Below are positions 20,990 to 30,826 of a stretch of 64,000 nt of DNA, in pieces. A model generated the notes under the pieces. That model worked only from the letters and a program-made list of their open reading frames with translations, did no database searches and had not been told where the DNA came from. Source of the DNA: Roseiconus lacunae (GTDB taxonomy: Bacteria; Planctomycetota; Planctomycetia; Pirellulales; Pirellulaceae); NCBI RefSeq assembly GCF_008312935.1, contig NZ_VSZO01000079.1, forward strand, positions 310,001 to 374,000. The letters run 5' to 3'. The first letter of the stretch is position 1. The number at the start of each line of letters is the position of its first letter. The position numbers and the translations under genes were made by a program.

Positions 20990-21150
20990 TTCGAATGCTG
21001 ACGAAACTTTGGTGCTTCGTCAGACCGAATGTTTGGCAGCGGCTTATCGATCACGCCCGACACTTGAATTGCAAGAATGCAACGTAGACGGCACCTTAGC
21101 TTTTCCGCAGAACGCTGGCTTCGTACATTTACTTTGGTGATCAAGTTTAT

Positions 21151-22623
21151 CTAAGCGATGAGGGATTTGATCACATGGGCCGGTTCCACACCGGTCAGCT
21201 TTTGATCGAGCCCTTGGAATCGATAGGTAAATCGTTCGTGGTCAAACCCGAGCAGTTCCAGTACCGTCGCATGAAAGTCACGGATGTGGACGGGATCTTT
21301 CACGATGTTGTAACTGAATTCATCTGTCTCGCCGTAGATCGTTCCACCTTTGGCACCACCTCCGGCCATCCACATCGTGAAACAGCGAGGGTGATGGTCG
21401 CGTCCATAGTTGTCACGTGACAAGCGACCTTGGGTGTAGATCGTGCGTCCGAATTCGCCGCCCCAAATTACCAAGGTGTCATCTAACATTCCGCGTTGTT
21501 TGAGATCTTCCAGGAGTGCATAGCAGGGACGATCGACGTCTTTGCACTGACTGGGCAATCGGCCCGCCAAATTGCCGTGGTGGTCCCAGTTGTTGTGATA
21601 CACCTGGATGAATCGCACGCCGCGTTCGGCAAGTCGACGAGCCATCAGCGCCGTATTGGCAAACGTTCCCGGCTTTTTAGCTTCTTCACCATACAGCTCA
21701 AACGTGTGCTTCGATTCACTGGCCAAGTCCGTCAATTCTGGGACGCTCGCTTGCATCCGGTAAGCCATTTCGTACTGTTGGATTCGCGTCGCAGTGTTGG
21801 GGTCGTGTGATTGCTGAAGACTCAGGCGGTTAAGTTCGTTCAGCTGCTCGATCGATCGTTTCCGCAGGTGATCGGGCACGCCGGGTGGATTATTGATGTA
21901 AAGAATTGGGTCGCCGGAACTTCGGAACGACACACCAGCGTGTTCTCCGGGCAAATATCCTGAATGCCACAAGCGGGCCGAGATTGCTTGCTCTTGTTCT
22001 CGATTACTCGGGATTGCGACAAGGACGACGAATGCGGGAAGGTTTTCGTTCATCGAACCCAGGCCATACGATGCCCACGATCCCAAGCAAGGCCGTCCGG
22101 TCACTTGGTTTCCGGTTTGCATCGCCGCGATCGCCGGTTCGTGATTGATCGCTTCGGTGTTCAGAGATCGCATCCAGCAGATCTCGTCAGCTTTTTTGGC
22201 AAGATTTGGCAGCAGTTCTTGATTGATCCACATGCCGCATTCGCCCGCCCGTGTAAAGCTGTACTTTGACGGCGAGATGGGGAACCGTGATTGCCCACTG
22301 GTCATCGTCGTTAGGCGTTGGCCGTTACGAATCGATTCTGGTAGGTCTTTGTCGTACCAATCATTCATTTGGGGTTTGTAATCAAACAAATCCATCTGCG
22401 ACGGTCCGCCTACCATATGCAGATAAATCACCCGCTTGGCTTTGGGCGGAAAATGCGTCGGCACTGCCCCGGGGCGTCCTTGGAGCGGATTGGCTTCGGC
22501 TAACGCCGGTCCGGTGCCCAGCGTATTTCCCAGAAGCGACATCATCGCGGCGCTACCGAGCAGATTGCGGCCGGTCGTAAAGAATTGTCGGCGGGTGACA
22601 AAATCAGGGTGAGTGAGGTCCAT
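21151..22623 (-). CDS. DUF1501 protein (sulfatase-like, Tat-type signal)
   Basis: A 490-residue protein of the DUF1501 family, an alkaline-phosphatase/sulfatase-like fold abundant in planctomycetes whose substrate is unknown. The start at 22623 gives an N-terminus with TRRQFFTTGRNLLGSAA, a twin-arginine-like export signal; the frame continues upstream to 22701 without good coding character. Family features include HMVGGPSQMDLFDYKP, VYHNNWDHHGN, WGGEFGRTIYTQG and GRDHHPRCFTMWMAGGG. It lies 77 bp downstream of the PSD1 gene, the usual planctomycete pair, so the two probably work on the same substrate. Confidence 0.9.
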   Translation of the reverse strand: MDLTHPDFVTRRQFFTTGRNLLGSAAMMSLLGNTLGTGPALAEANPLQGRPGAVPTHFPPKAKRVIYLHMVGGPSQMDLFDYKPQMNDWYDKDLPESIRNGQRLTTMTSGQSRFPISPSKYSFTRAGECGMWINQELLPNLAKKADEICWMRSLNTEAINHEPAIAAMQTGNQVTGRPCLGSWASYGLGSMNENLPAFVVLVAIPSNREQEQAISARLWHSGYLPGEHAGVSFRSSGDPILYINNPPGVPDHLRKRSIEQLNELNRLSLQQSHDPNTATRIQQYEMAYRMQASVPELTDLASESKHTFELYGEEAKKPGTFANTALMARRLAERGVRFIQVYHNNWDHHGNLAGRLPSQCKDVDRPCYALLEDLKQRGMLDDTLVIWGGEFGRTIYTQGRLSRDNYGRDHHPRCFTMWMAGGGAKGGTIYGETDEFSYNIVKDPVHIRDFHATVLELLGFDHERFTYRFQGLDQKLTGVEPAHVIKSLIA

Positions 22624-22700
22624 CGGATAGCTCGGGGCTCGATCGGATAACGGTGAAAGATTCGCGTTGCGGTAGAAGACGGTAAGCGACCCGGCGACCA

Positions 22701-25700
22701 CTACTTACAGAGCACTTCATCCAGATTCATGATCTGGTTGCAAAGTAATGTCCAGCCGGCAAGCTTGCTCGCTGAGATATCGCCGGGTGTGGGGCTTTCG
22801 CCGATCCCGATCAACTTTTCGGCGTCGTCGGGATGCCGTTCATAATAGGTCAGGTATTCTTGCAAGCTCTTTTCGATGATCGCCAGTTCTTCATCGGAAA
22901 TGGTGCGGCAAAGGACATGTTCGGTCGCGTGCCGAATTGCGGCGACAGAATCATCGGGCGATTTTGCCAGTGCGTTTTGCGCCAGTTGACGAGCCGCCTC
23001 GACAAACTGTGGGTCATTCAAAGTCACCAGAGCTTGCAGCGGCGTATTGGTCCGCTCTCGACGAACGACACAGAACTCACGACTCGGTGCGTTAAAAGCT
23101 TCGAGATTGGGGGGCGGCGCCATGCGTTTCCAAAAGCTGTAAACCGTCCGGCGGTAAAGGCCGTCGCCCTTGTCCTGAACATAGTTGCGTGTATCGCTTC
23201 CCGGCAGTCCGACAATGCTCCAAATCTCACCGGGTTGGTAAGGTTTAACACCGGGGCCGAACATTTTCGGCGAAAGCAGATCGGCGCTGGCCAAAGCGGC
23301 ATCGCGAATCATCTCGGCATCCATTCGGAATTTTGGTCCTCGAGAAATCAACGCGTTATCGGGGTCTTTTTCGAGCGACTGCTCAGTCACTCTAGCGGCC
23401 TGACGATAGGCGGCACTTTCAAAGACCTGTTTATAAAACCGTTTGACATCCCAGCCGTTTTCGACAAAGTCGACGGCCAAGTAATCCAGCAGCGGCTGAT
23501 TCGAAGGGGAGGCGCCGGTGATTCCAAAGTCTTCGCTGGTGACGACTAAGCCGTGCCCAAAAACCTGTTGCCAAAACCGGTTGACGGTCACCCGTGGGGT
23601 CAGCGGGTTTGCCGGATCGATCAACCATCGTGCGAGACCTAAGCGATTTTTGGGCTGACCTTCACCCATTGGATGCAAGGCCTTGGGGGGGGCGGCGGAA
23701 ACGGCATCACCGACCTGATCGTATTGTCCACGGATCAGCATGTTCGCCATCGCGGGCGAGTCCTTTTCACGCTGAATGTGCGTGATCGGGCTTCGAGCTT
23801 CGATCGCCGTTTTCTCGGCTTGAAGCTGATCGACTTTGGCGGCGAGCGTGGGATACTGTTCATCGAGCACATCGAAGTAGAAGCTCTCGACGAAGCTTCG
23901 ATCCTTCCCTTGAATCGAAAACGAATCATTTTCATCGGTGAGTGCGGCTTGATGCCGAGCGACCAAGTCGGCAACTTGATTCAGCCGTGCGAGCAGCGCG
24001 ACTTCATCGGGGGCGAGCGCCCGTCGATATAACCGAAGCTGGGAAACGGACAGACCTTCAAGGCTTTGTTCGCCGAATCGAGATCCGATTTGAAGTGGCA
24101 CGTCGGTGAGTAAGTTAGCCCGCGGTTGAAGCGAATTCTTTTCCGCTCGCAACGCGACCGATTTTCCGTCGACATACAACTTGATGCCTCCAAACTTGGA
24201 GGAGCCGTCGTACGTGAACGAGACGTGTTGCCATTGTCCCGGGCGAAGGACACCGTTGGTCGAAGTTGCTTTTAGCGCGTTGTCGGGCCAAGCGTCGATC
24301 AGATGGACGGCAAGCGAGTTGCCTTGCCGAAATAGGTCCCAGCCGCGATGGGCGTTGGGGGGATCCATCTTGGCGATAATGCCTCCGCCGCCTCCTTGGG
24401 GGACGTTGATCCAAGCGGCCACAGAGAACGGTTCGTCAAATTGTTGTTTGCCTGCCGATCCGAGTGAGATCGTGCCATCTTTCTGAAGCACCGGCGCGAG
24501 GGCACGGTTTGATTTCTCTTCCCACACCAAGTCGTGGGTGACATGAACGGTAGCGTTCAAATCGCCTGTGATCGCCAGATCATTCCCCCGACCTTCATCT
24601 AATGGTGCGTGCAACGCCAGGCGTTCGGCGGGAAGCTTGCCTCGCAAGTGGTCCGGATTCACGGTGCGAATCCACTCGTCGATCTTGGCAATTGTTTGTT
24701 GACGATGCTGGTCTCTCGCTTGTACCGCGCTCGCGATCTCACCCGGTAAAGCGTCCCACCGAGGGCGATCGGCATCGGTGGGTAAATACAAGATCGGCCC
24801 CAGGCCGTCTTTGCGATTGCCGTCTTTGGGACGCTGGGTGGTGTTTCGAAAGAATGCGGCGAGTGAATAATAATCCTTCATCGAAATCGGATCGAACTTG
24901 TGATCATGGCATTGGGCACAGTTGGTTGTTAAACCGAGGAAGACCCAGCCAAACGTTTGCACTCGATCGGCCGCATAGAGCGCCATGTTTTCTTCATCGA
25001 TTGTCCCGCCTTCATTGGTGGTGATGTTGCAACGCTGAAACCCCGTGGCAACCAGTTGCGACTCGGTGGGGGCGTCAAGCAAGTCGCCGGCGAGTTGTTC
25101 GACGACAAACTGATCGAAGGCTTGGTTTTCATTGAAGGCACGAATGACCCAATCACGATACGGCCACATCTCTCGATAGTTATCGAAATGCAAACCATGG
25201 GTATCTCCATAACGAGCCGCATCCAGCCAATAACGCGCGCGGTGTTCGCCCCAAGTGGGGCGGCTCATCAAACGATCGATCCATTGACGATAGGCTTCGT
25301 CGCCGCCGGCCGCATAGTCATTCTCGAAAGCCTTCCGATCATCTGGCGAGGGTGGCAAGCCGGTGATGTCCAAGTGCAATCGGCGAAACAAGACACTCGG
25401 CGATGCTTCTGGCATCGGTGATAGTCCGGCGTCTTTTAATGCCGAATACACGTAGTCATCAATTTCGTTTTTTCGCCAAGCAAGGTCTGCTTGCTGCGTC
25501 GGCGTTTCGATCACGGGGGCAACGAACGACCAGTGCTTCTGAAACTCCGCTCCCTGTTCGATCCAATGGGTCAGAATTTGTTTCTGCTCGTCACTGATTG
25601 ATTTCTTGGTATGCGGCGGAGGCATGATCAAATCGGGATCATCCGTCGTGATCCGCGCGATCAATTCACTGGCGTCGGGATTACCCGGCACGACGGCCGA

Positions 25701-25952
25701 CATTTCGAGCGCGCTATCTGATTGATCGAGCCGAAGGTCAGCAGCGCGGGAATGGTCGTCCGGCCCATGGCAGGCGAAGCAGAAGTCCGCCAAGATCGGA
25801 CGCACGTCGCGGTTGTAGTCGATCTTGTCGGAGCCGACGGCTTGGTTTGTGCTGCCGGGGCAAGCGGTTAGAAAACCAATCGCGGTGAGACACGCGAACG
25901 TTCGCATCAATGTGGATGCAAGACTTAATCGAAGACGTACAATCCGTCTCAT
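22701..25952 (-). CDS. PSD1 / planctomycete cytochrome c / DUF1549-DUF1553 lipoprotein
   Basis: A 1083-residue exported protein. ATG 25952 is preceded by gagg seven bases upstream; the frame upstream of it looks non-coding. The N-terminus has a signal with a lipobox (FLTAC, Cys31). A single haem-binding CFACH (Cys58, Cys61, His62) is in the planctomycete cytochrome c domain, followed by DUF1549 (YWLDAARYGDTHG), a LamG-like jelly-roll insert (SVAAWINVP, WQHVSFTYDGSS) and DUF1553 (WLIDPANPLTPRVTVNRFWQQ, RTNTPLQALVTLNDPQFVEAA). The family is inferred to act in polysaccharide degradation; the jelly roll would fit carbohydrate binding. Confidence 0.92.
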   Translation of the reverse strand: MRRIVRLRLSLASTLMRTFACLTAIGFLTACPGSTNQAVGSDKIDYNRDVRPILADFCFACHGPDDHSRAADLRLDQSDSALEMSAVVPGNPDASELIARITTDDPDLIMPPPHTKKSISDEQKQILTHWIEQGAEFQKHWSFVAPVIETPTQQADLAWRKNEIDDYVYSALKDAGLSPMPEASPSVLFRRLHLDITGLPPSPDDRKAFENDYAAGGDEAYRQWIDRLMSRPTWGEHRARYWLDAARYGDTHGLHFDNYREMWPYRDWVIRAFNENQAFDQFVVEQLAGDLLDAPTESQLVATGFQRCNITTNEGGTIDEENMALYAADRVQTFGWVFLGLTTNCAQCHDHKFDPISMKDYYSLAAFFRNTTQRPKDGNRKDGLGPILYLPTDADRPRWDALPGEIASAVQARDQHRQQTIAKIDEWIRTVNPDHLRGKLPAERLALHAPLDEGRGNDLAITGDLNATVHVTHDLVWEEKSNRALAPVLQKDGTISLGSAGKQQFDEPFSVAAWINVPQGGGGGIIAKMDPPNAHRGWDLFRQGNSLAVHLIDAWPDNALKATSTNGVLRPGQWQHVSFTYDGSSKFGGIKLYVDGKSVALRAEKNSLQPRANLLTDVPLQIGSRFGEQSLEGLSVSQLRLYRRALAPDEVALLARLNQVADLVARHQAALTDENDSFSIQGKDRSFVESFYFDVLDEQYPTLAAKVDQLQAEKTAIEARSPITHIQREKDSPAMANMLIRGQYDQVGDAVSAAPPKALHPMGEGQPKNRLGLARWLIDPANPLTPRVTVNRFWQQVFGHGLVVTSEDFGITGASPSNQPLLDYLAVDFVENGWDVKRFYKQVFESAAYRQAARVTEQSLEKDPDNALISRGPKFRMDAEMIRDAALASADLLSPKMFGPGVKPYQPGEIWSIVGLPGSDTRNYVQDKGDGLYRRTVYSFWKRMAPPPNLEAFNAPSREFCVVRRERTNTPLQALVTLNDPQFVEAARQLAQNALAKSPDDSVAAIRHATEHVLCRTISDEELAIIEKSLQEYLTYYERHPDDAEKLIGIGESPTPGDISASKLAGWTLLCNQIMNLDEVLCK

Positions 25953-26319
25953 CAAAAATCCTCTAATTGAGATGTTGGTCGCAGGAGACCCGATCAATCG
26001 TCGGCCAATCTTTGGGGGAAGATTGGATCGCAGAATCCGTCGACATCGCTTCGACGCAATAGGATCTGCCGGGATCGTTGGTGAGTTGCCAAGACGACTC
26101 GGAATCGCCACGCACTGAGGTGTCTTGGGTGCGTGACCAAGCGAACGATTCCCAATTCCAGGTGGGGCCCTGATTGTAATTGAAATTCGGCGGTCAATCG
26201 ACATGAGTTTTCCAGACCGCGATGATCGTTGGAAATCGTTTAGCTACAATCGGCGGAACGGTGCTTTGATTTGACGACCGGTTCGAACTCCCCCCTCCCT
26301 TTGTGTGGAAGCAAGATTA
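25953..26319. other. Divergent promoter region, PSD1 / NHL genes
   Basis: About 370 bp between two outward-facing genes, with no gene of its own. It must hold promoters for both. A tRNA-like ggttcgaac at 26279-26288 has no matching stem and was not accepted as a tRNA. Confidence 0.4.
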
Positions 26320-27366
26320 ATGCGGATGCTTTGTTTGCTTTGGCTCGCCATCGCGGCGCAAGCCAACTGTGCTGCTGACTGGACGGTGTTTGCGGGAACC
26401 GGATCGGAAGACTCGCCGTCGGCTGATTCTCCGATGCCTGCCGATCAAGCCGCGATGCGGAACGTCTATGGGATCGAGGTCACTGCCGATGCCATTTTCT
26501 TTAGTACCGTCAACGACCATTCGATTTGGAAGTGCGATCACAACGGAATGTCACTGGTGCGTTACGCCGGAACTGGTCAAGCAGGATATGGGGGCGACGG
26601 AGGGCCGGCGCTCAAAGCAACGTTCAATAAGCCTCACGAAATCCGCGCCGATGCCAGTGGGAATCTGTTTGTCGCTGATACGTTTAATCATTGCGTTCGT
26701 CGAATCGACGGGCAAACCGGCGTCGTGACCACGATTGCTGGAAACGGCACCGCAGGTTTTTCCGGTGATGGTGGGCCGGCAGTCAGCGCCCAATTTGACC
26801 AGCCACACAGTATTGTGCTCGATGGGACGGGCGTTCTCGTTGCCGACACCCGCAACCATCGCTTGCGTCGCGTCGATTTGGCAACGGGGAACGTTCAAAC
26901 CATCGGCGGAAACGGCAAGCGTCAACTGCCGACCGAAAACGCGGATGTGGCAAACGTTTCTTTATTTGGACCGCGTTCGCTGGCAATTGATGAAGACGCG
27001 ATTTGGTTAGTCTTGCGGGAAGGCAACAGCGTGTGGCGAATCGATCGCGACACCGGAAAGATCAATCGAATTGCTGGGACGGGTAAGAATGGGCACGATG
27101 GTGACGGTGCTGATCCCTTGCGTGCGACATTCCGTGGTCCCAAGGGCATCGCAGTCGATTCACAAGGCAATCTGCTGATCGTCGACACCGAGAATCATGC
27201 GATGCGATATGTCGACCGAACCGCTGACGAAATCCGCACGCTGCCGGTGGGATCGAAAATGAAGCGTCCTCACGGGACGGCAGTCCTGTCAGTTGACGGT
27301 CAACCAGACCGATTTCTTGTTTCCGATTCGGAAAATCATCGCGTCTTGATTTCGCCGCTGCCCTAG
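26320..27366 (+). CDS. Exported NHL-repeat beta-propeller protein
   Basis: A 348-residue protein. A short signal peptide (LCLLWLAIAAQANCA) is followed by about five or six NHL repeats with the recurring NLFVADTFNHCVRRID-type core and AGTG..G..GDGGPA loops (also LLIVDTENHAMRYVD and FLVSDSENHRVLI). NHL propellers bind proteins, RNA or sugars; no catalytic residues are evident. A GTG at 26305 is an alternative start, but ATG 26320 leads directly into the signal sequence. It is transcribed away from the PSD1/DUF1501 pair and may be an accessory to that module. Confidence 0.85.
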   Translation: MRMLCLLWLAIAAQANCAADWTVFAGTGSEDSPSADSPMPADQAAMRNVYGIEVTADAIFFSTVNDHSIWKCDHNGMSLVRYAGTGQAGYGGDGGPALKATFNKPHEIRADASGNLFVADTFNHCVRRIDGQTGVVTTIAGNGTAGFSGDGGPAVSAQFDQPHSIVLDGTGVLVADTRNHRLRRVDLATGNVQTIGGNGKRQLPTENADVANVSLFGPRSLAIDEDAIWLVLREGNSVWRIDRDTGKINRIAGTGKNGHDGDGADPLRATFRGPKGIAVDSQGNLLIVDTENHAMRYVDRTADEIRTLPVGSKMKRPHGTAVLSVDGQPDRFLVSDSENHRVLISPLP

Positions 27367-27682
27367 ACGACATCCAGAAGTCATGTCGCGCGAAGCGGCG
27401 CATTGCAAACTGGGAGGTCCGGGGGATTTGCGGTCCATCCGCAACCACACACTTGCCGCGGTGACAGCGAATGGCACCGCAGCCGTCATTAGAACTGGCC
27501 GAAAAATAGGGTGGGACACTGAAAGGTGGCCCAAAGTGTTCGGGTATTTACTATCGCGGCAAAAGGTATGGGTTCCCGGACTGGATTGGTCGGTATAATT
27601 TCGTTGTTATCGCTTGCTCGGCTCGTTGCGGCGCCGCTGAGGCTCACCGGGTTGGCGATCCTCGAGCCGAGACGACTATAGG
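27367..27682. other. Intergenic region before the sigma/kinase operon
   Basis: About 316 bp with no credible gene or repeat. It presumably contains the promoter of the downstream ECF sigma/kinase operon, but I cannot assign boxes confidently. Confidence 0.35.
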
Positions 27683-28297
27683 GTGACCGACTCCCCAGTC
27701 ACACGCGCGACGCTGTTGATGCGATTGCGCGATGCGAATGATTATGAAGCGTGGGAAGACTTCCTGCGCGATTACGGCCCGATGTTGTACCGGTTTGTAC
27801 GCAGTCGGGGCCTACAGGATGCCGATGCTGCAGACATCGTTCAGGACGTGTTTCGACGCGTGGGGATGGCAATCGGAAAATTGGAATACGACAAAGAGAA
27901 GGGTGGGTTTCGGGCGTGGTTATTCACAATCACTCGCAATCGCCTGTACACCTACTTCGAAAAACAAAAGAAGACGGCCGGCAATACGGCCAACGACACG
28001 GCACAACTTGAATTGCTCTCCCAGGCGGCGGACGAGCGAAACGAGTTGGCTGAGCAATGGGAGCTCGAGCATTTGCGGTCGTTGGCGGCATCGGCAATGA
28101 GCCGAGTCGAGGAAAACTCCGACCCCAAGACTTGGTCGGCCTTCCGAATCACTGCGGTCGAAGGACGTTCGGCGGCCGAGGCGGCAGAGGAGTTATCGAT
28201 GACGACGGGGGCGATTTATGTGGCCAAGAGTCGCGTGACGGCTCGCTTGCGTGCCGAAATTAAGAAACTGCAACAAGAGGAAGGGGACTTAGCATGA
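27683..28297 (+). CDS. ECF-family RNA polymerase sigma factor
   Basis: A 204-residue sigma factor. Region 2 covers ~20-95 (WEDFLRDYGPMLYRFVRSRG, DADAADIVQDVFRRV, GGFRAWLFTITRNRLYTYFE). Region 4 covers ~130-195 (TWSAFRITAVEGRSAAEAAEELSMTTGAIYVAKSRVTARLR). Region 3 is absent, as expected for ECF sigma factors. The start is GTG. Its stop overlaps the start of the downstream kinase gene in an ATGA, so the two are translationally coupled. The kinase carries an anti-sigma-like zinc motif and is probably the dedicated regulator of this factor. Confidence 0.92.
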   Translation: MTDSPVTRATLLMRLRDANDYEAWEDFLRDYGPMLYRFVRSRGLQDADAADIVQDVFRRVGMAIGKLEYDKEKGGFRAWLFTITRNRLYTYFEKQKKTAGNTANDTAQLELLSQAADERNELAEQWELEHLRSLAASAMSRVEENSDPKTWSAFRITAVEGRSAAEAAEELSMTTGAIYVAKSRVTARLRAEIKKLQQEEGDLA

Positions 28298-30678
28298 GTG
28301 TCTCCACTTGTCCTCCGCGTGATGTGCTCGAAGCTCTCGTCAACGGCCAGCTCAAAGGCGACTTGTTGGCAAGCACAACCGAACACGTTGGGTACTGCAT
28401 CGATTGCCAATTTGTGATCGAGCAAATCGCGATCGGCGAATTGAAACAGGAAGTTGATGTGCCGATCGAAGCTTTGGTCGGCCAGGATGTGACTGCCCCT
28501 CCGCCAAGTGACTCGGCGTACTGGAAGGCGGTCCATCGTGTGTCGCGTCAATTTGACCCCAACCCCGTCGCCGATCACGAGGGTGTCGATCACGGGGATC
28601 CCGCATCGAGCGACGAGTCCTACGTCGCGCCGATTCACGACACTTCGGTCGAAGTCAAAAAGGCGACGGGTTCAGAGCAAACGAACGATTCTGATCCCGG
28701 ACCGACGGTTGAAACTCCGGCAGTCCCCAATCTTTCATTTCTTAGGCCTTCCGACGATCCAGCTTACATTGGACGGTTGAATCATTTCGAAATCGCCCGG
28801 GTGATCGGTCGCGGCGGAATGGGAATCGTGCTCGAAGCGTTTGATACCCACCTGCACCGGACGGTCGCCATCAAGGTGCTTAATCCGGAGTACGACAAGA
28901 ACGAGTTGGCACGCAAGCGGTTTTGCCGCGAAGCACGTGCTGCCGCCGCAATCTCTCACGAACACGTCGTGGCGATGCATAATGTCGCCAAAGAAGACGA
29001 TGGCGGCTTGGCATTCTTGGTGATGCAATACATCGAAGGCGAAACACTTGAGAAACGCCTGGCGGATTCCAAGCCATTGCCGCAGAACGAGGCCGCTCGG
29101 ATCGCCATGCAAATCGCCGCCGGCTTGGCCGCCGCCCATGAACGCGACATGGTTCATCGGGACATCAAACCTGCCAACATCTTGCTGGAACAAAAAACGA
29201 CCCGCGTCAAGCTGACCGATTTTGGATTGGCCCGCGCCACCGACGATGTTCGCTTGACCAAGACCGGCATGGTGACCGGCACGCCGCTGTATATGTCGCC
29301 CGAGCAAGCGACCGGGGGAACCACCGACGAGCGTAGTGATCTGTTTTCGCTCGGTGCGGTGATGTATGAAATGACGACCGGTACGTCACCTTTCGAAGCG
29401 CCTTCGATCGTTGGCGTGATGAAGCGAATTATGGACGAAACGCCGGCGGCGCCATCGAAGCTGAACCCCGCTATCAATTCGACACTCTCTGAATTGATCA
29501 TGGCGCTGTTGGAGAAAAACCCAGCTCGGCGGCCTGAGTCTGCGGCGTTTGTCGCCGAGACTTTAGCGGAGATCGTGTCGTCACTGGCGCCCATTTCGCC
29601 GCTGCAGGTCCCGTCCATTGGTTCGACGACAGCAAGGAAACTTCGTGGCAGTGGGACGCACCGATTGGTCTCTCGGAACACGCTTCGTGCCGCCTGGGCA
29701 GCCGGGTTAGTAGGCGTTGCGAGTTTGATTTTGGCCGTTGGTTTTTGGCTTAACGGTGGTGAAGTGGCACCCGATCGCGTCAGCCAAGATTTTCCATCTG
29801 TGGTGCTGCCCGGGAATCCTGGTACCGTTTGGTCGGTTGACTTCGATCCCATCGGTGAGCGTGTTGCGACAGCCATTGAAGACGGCAGCGTGCGGCTGTG
29901 GGATGTGAAAACTCAAAAGGTCCTACGCAGCTTTGAAGCTCATCGCGGCATCGCCTGGACGATTCAGTTCCACCCCACCAAACGCTTGGTCGCGACCAGC
30001 GGAGACGATGGTATGGTCAAGCTCTGGGATGCCGATTCGCTTGAACCGGTCCATGAATGGAAAGCCAGTTCGTCGGTCCGCAAAGTAGCCTTTTCACCAG
30101 ACGGGGATAAAGTCGTTGCCGGTGACCGGGATGGATTGGTTCACATCTGGAGTATCGAAACCGGCGACGAGATCCTGACGACGTCGCAAGAAGGTTCAAT
30201 CTTCTCCGTGGCTTGGTCGGGTGACGGGCGGCTAATCGCAACCGTCGGAAGCGACAAGGAAGTTCGTGTTTATGATGCCGAGACGTTGGAAAGCCGTCAA
30301 ACTATGCACGGCCATCCCGGCCCGATCTACGACGTCGAATTCGCTCCCAAGGATAGTTTGCTTGCCACGGTTGGATGGGGAAAGTCATTGTTCATGTGGA
30401 ATACCGCGACCGGTGAAAAGGAGTACTCACTGACCGATGAGTCCGGCGGTGACAATTGGAGCGTTTCGTTTTGTGCCGATGGAAGCCATGCGGTCGTCGG
30501 CGGCAATGACGGAACCTGCCGAATTTGGGACCTCGATACGAAAGAGCTAATTTCGTCACTCAGCGGTCACGAGTCCGCTGTCCACGATGTTTCGCTCGAC
30601 CAAAGTCGGTACCAAATTGCTACCAGTGGCCGCGACGGTACCGTGCGAGTCTGGAATCTCGCCGGGATCGACAAGTAG
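28294..30678 (+). CDS. Ser/Thr kinase with anti-sigma zinc motif and WD40 propeller
   Basis: A 794-residue, probably single-pass membrane protein. The N-terminus holds a His-x3-Cys-x2-Cys anti-sigma zinc motif (His31, Cys35, Cys38). A Hanks-type kinase spans ~163-430 with all key motifs (GRGGMG, VAIKV, HRDIKPANI, DFGLA, GTPLYMSPEQ). A membrane helix lies near 467-487 (AGLVGVASLILAVGFWL). The C-terminus has seven WD40-type blades, each ending in W/Y-D/N motifs (WDVKT, WDADS, WSIET, YDAET, WNTAT, WDLDT, WNLAG), a complete propeller expected outside the cytoplasm. The likely model is sensing by the propeller, with kinase activity gating the coupled sigma factor. Confidence 0.93.
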   Translation: MSVSTCPPRDVLEALVNGQLKGDLLASTTEHVGYCIDCQFVIEQIAIGELKQEVDVPIEALVGQDVTAPPPSDSAYWKAVHRVSRQFDPNPVADHEGVDHGDPASSDESYVAPIHDTSVEVKKATGSEQTNDSDPGPTVETPAVPNLSFLRPSDDPAYIGRLNHFEIARVIGRGGMGIVLEAFDTHLHRTVAIKVLNPEYDKNELARKRFCREARAAAAISHEHVVAMHNVAKEDDGGLAFLVMQYIEGETLEKRLADSKPLPQNEAARIAMQIAAGLAAAHERDMVHRDIKPANILLEQKTTRVKLTDFGLARATDDVRLTKTGMVTGTPLYMSPEQATGGTTDERSDLFSLGAVMYEMTTGTSPFEAPSIVGVMKRIMDETPAAPSKLNPAINSTLSELIMALLEKNPARRPESAAFVAETLAEIVSSLAPISPLQVPSIGSTTARKLRGSGTHRLVSRNTLRAAWAAGLVGVASLILAVGFWLNGGEVAPDRVSQDFPSVVLPGNPGTVWSVDFDPIGERVATAIEDGSVRLWDVKTQKVLRSFEAHRGIAWTIQFHPTKRLVATSGDDGMVKLWDADSLEPVHEWKASSSVRKVAFSPDGDKVVAGDRDGLVHIWSIETGDEILTTSQEGSIFSVAWSGDGRLIATVGSDKEVRVYDAETLESRQTMHGHPGPIYDVEFAPKDSLLATVGWGKSLFMWNTATGEKEYSLTDESGGDNWSVSFCADGSHAVVGGNDGTCRIWDLDTKELISSLSGHESAVHDVSLDQSRYQIATSGRDGTVRVWNLAGIDK

Positions 30679-30826
30679 CCCGATTGAAACGCTGAATGCC
30701 AGCTTGTAGAACCGCGGTTCGTTTCGACACCTTCGGGGAGAGTTGAAGCGCAAAGACGCTGACACTGCGATCTTGGCGGTGCGTGATGGAAATCATGCTG
30801 ACGAAGCTCGTCGCAACGCGGTATCG

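Noticed and set aside
26279-26300. tRNA-like ggttcgaac sequence
   Set aside because: The bases flanking the T-loop-like core do not pair and no D-arm or anticodon arm is present.
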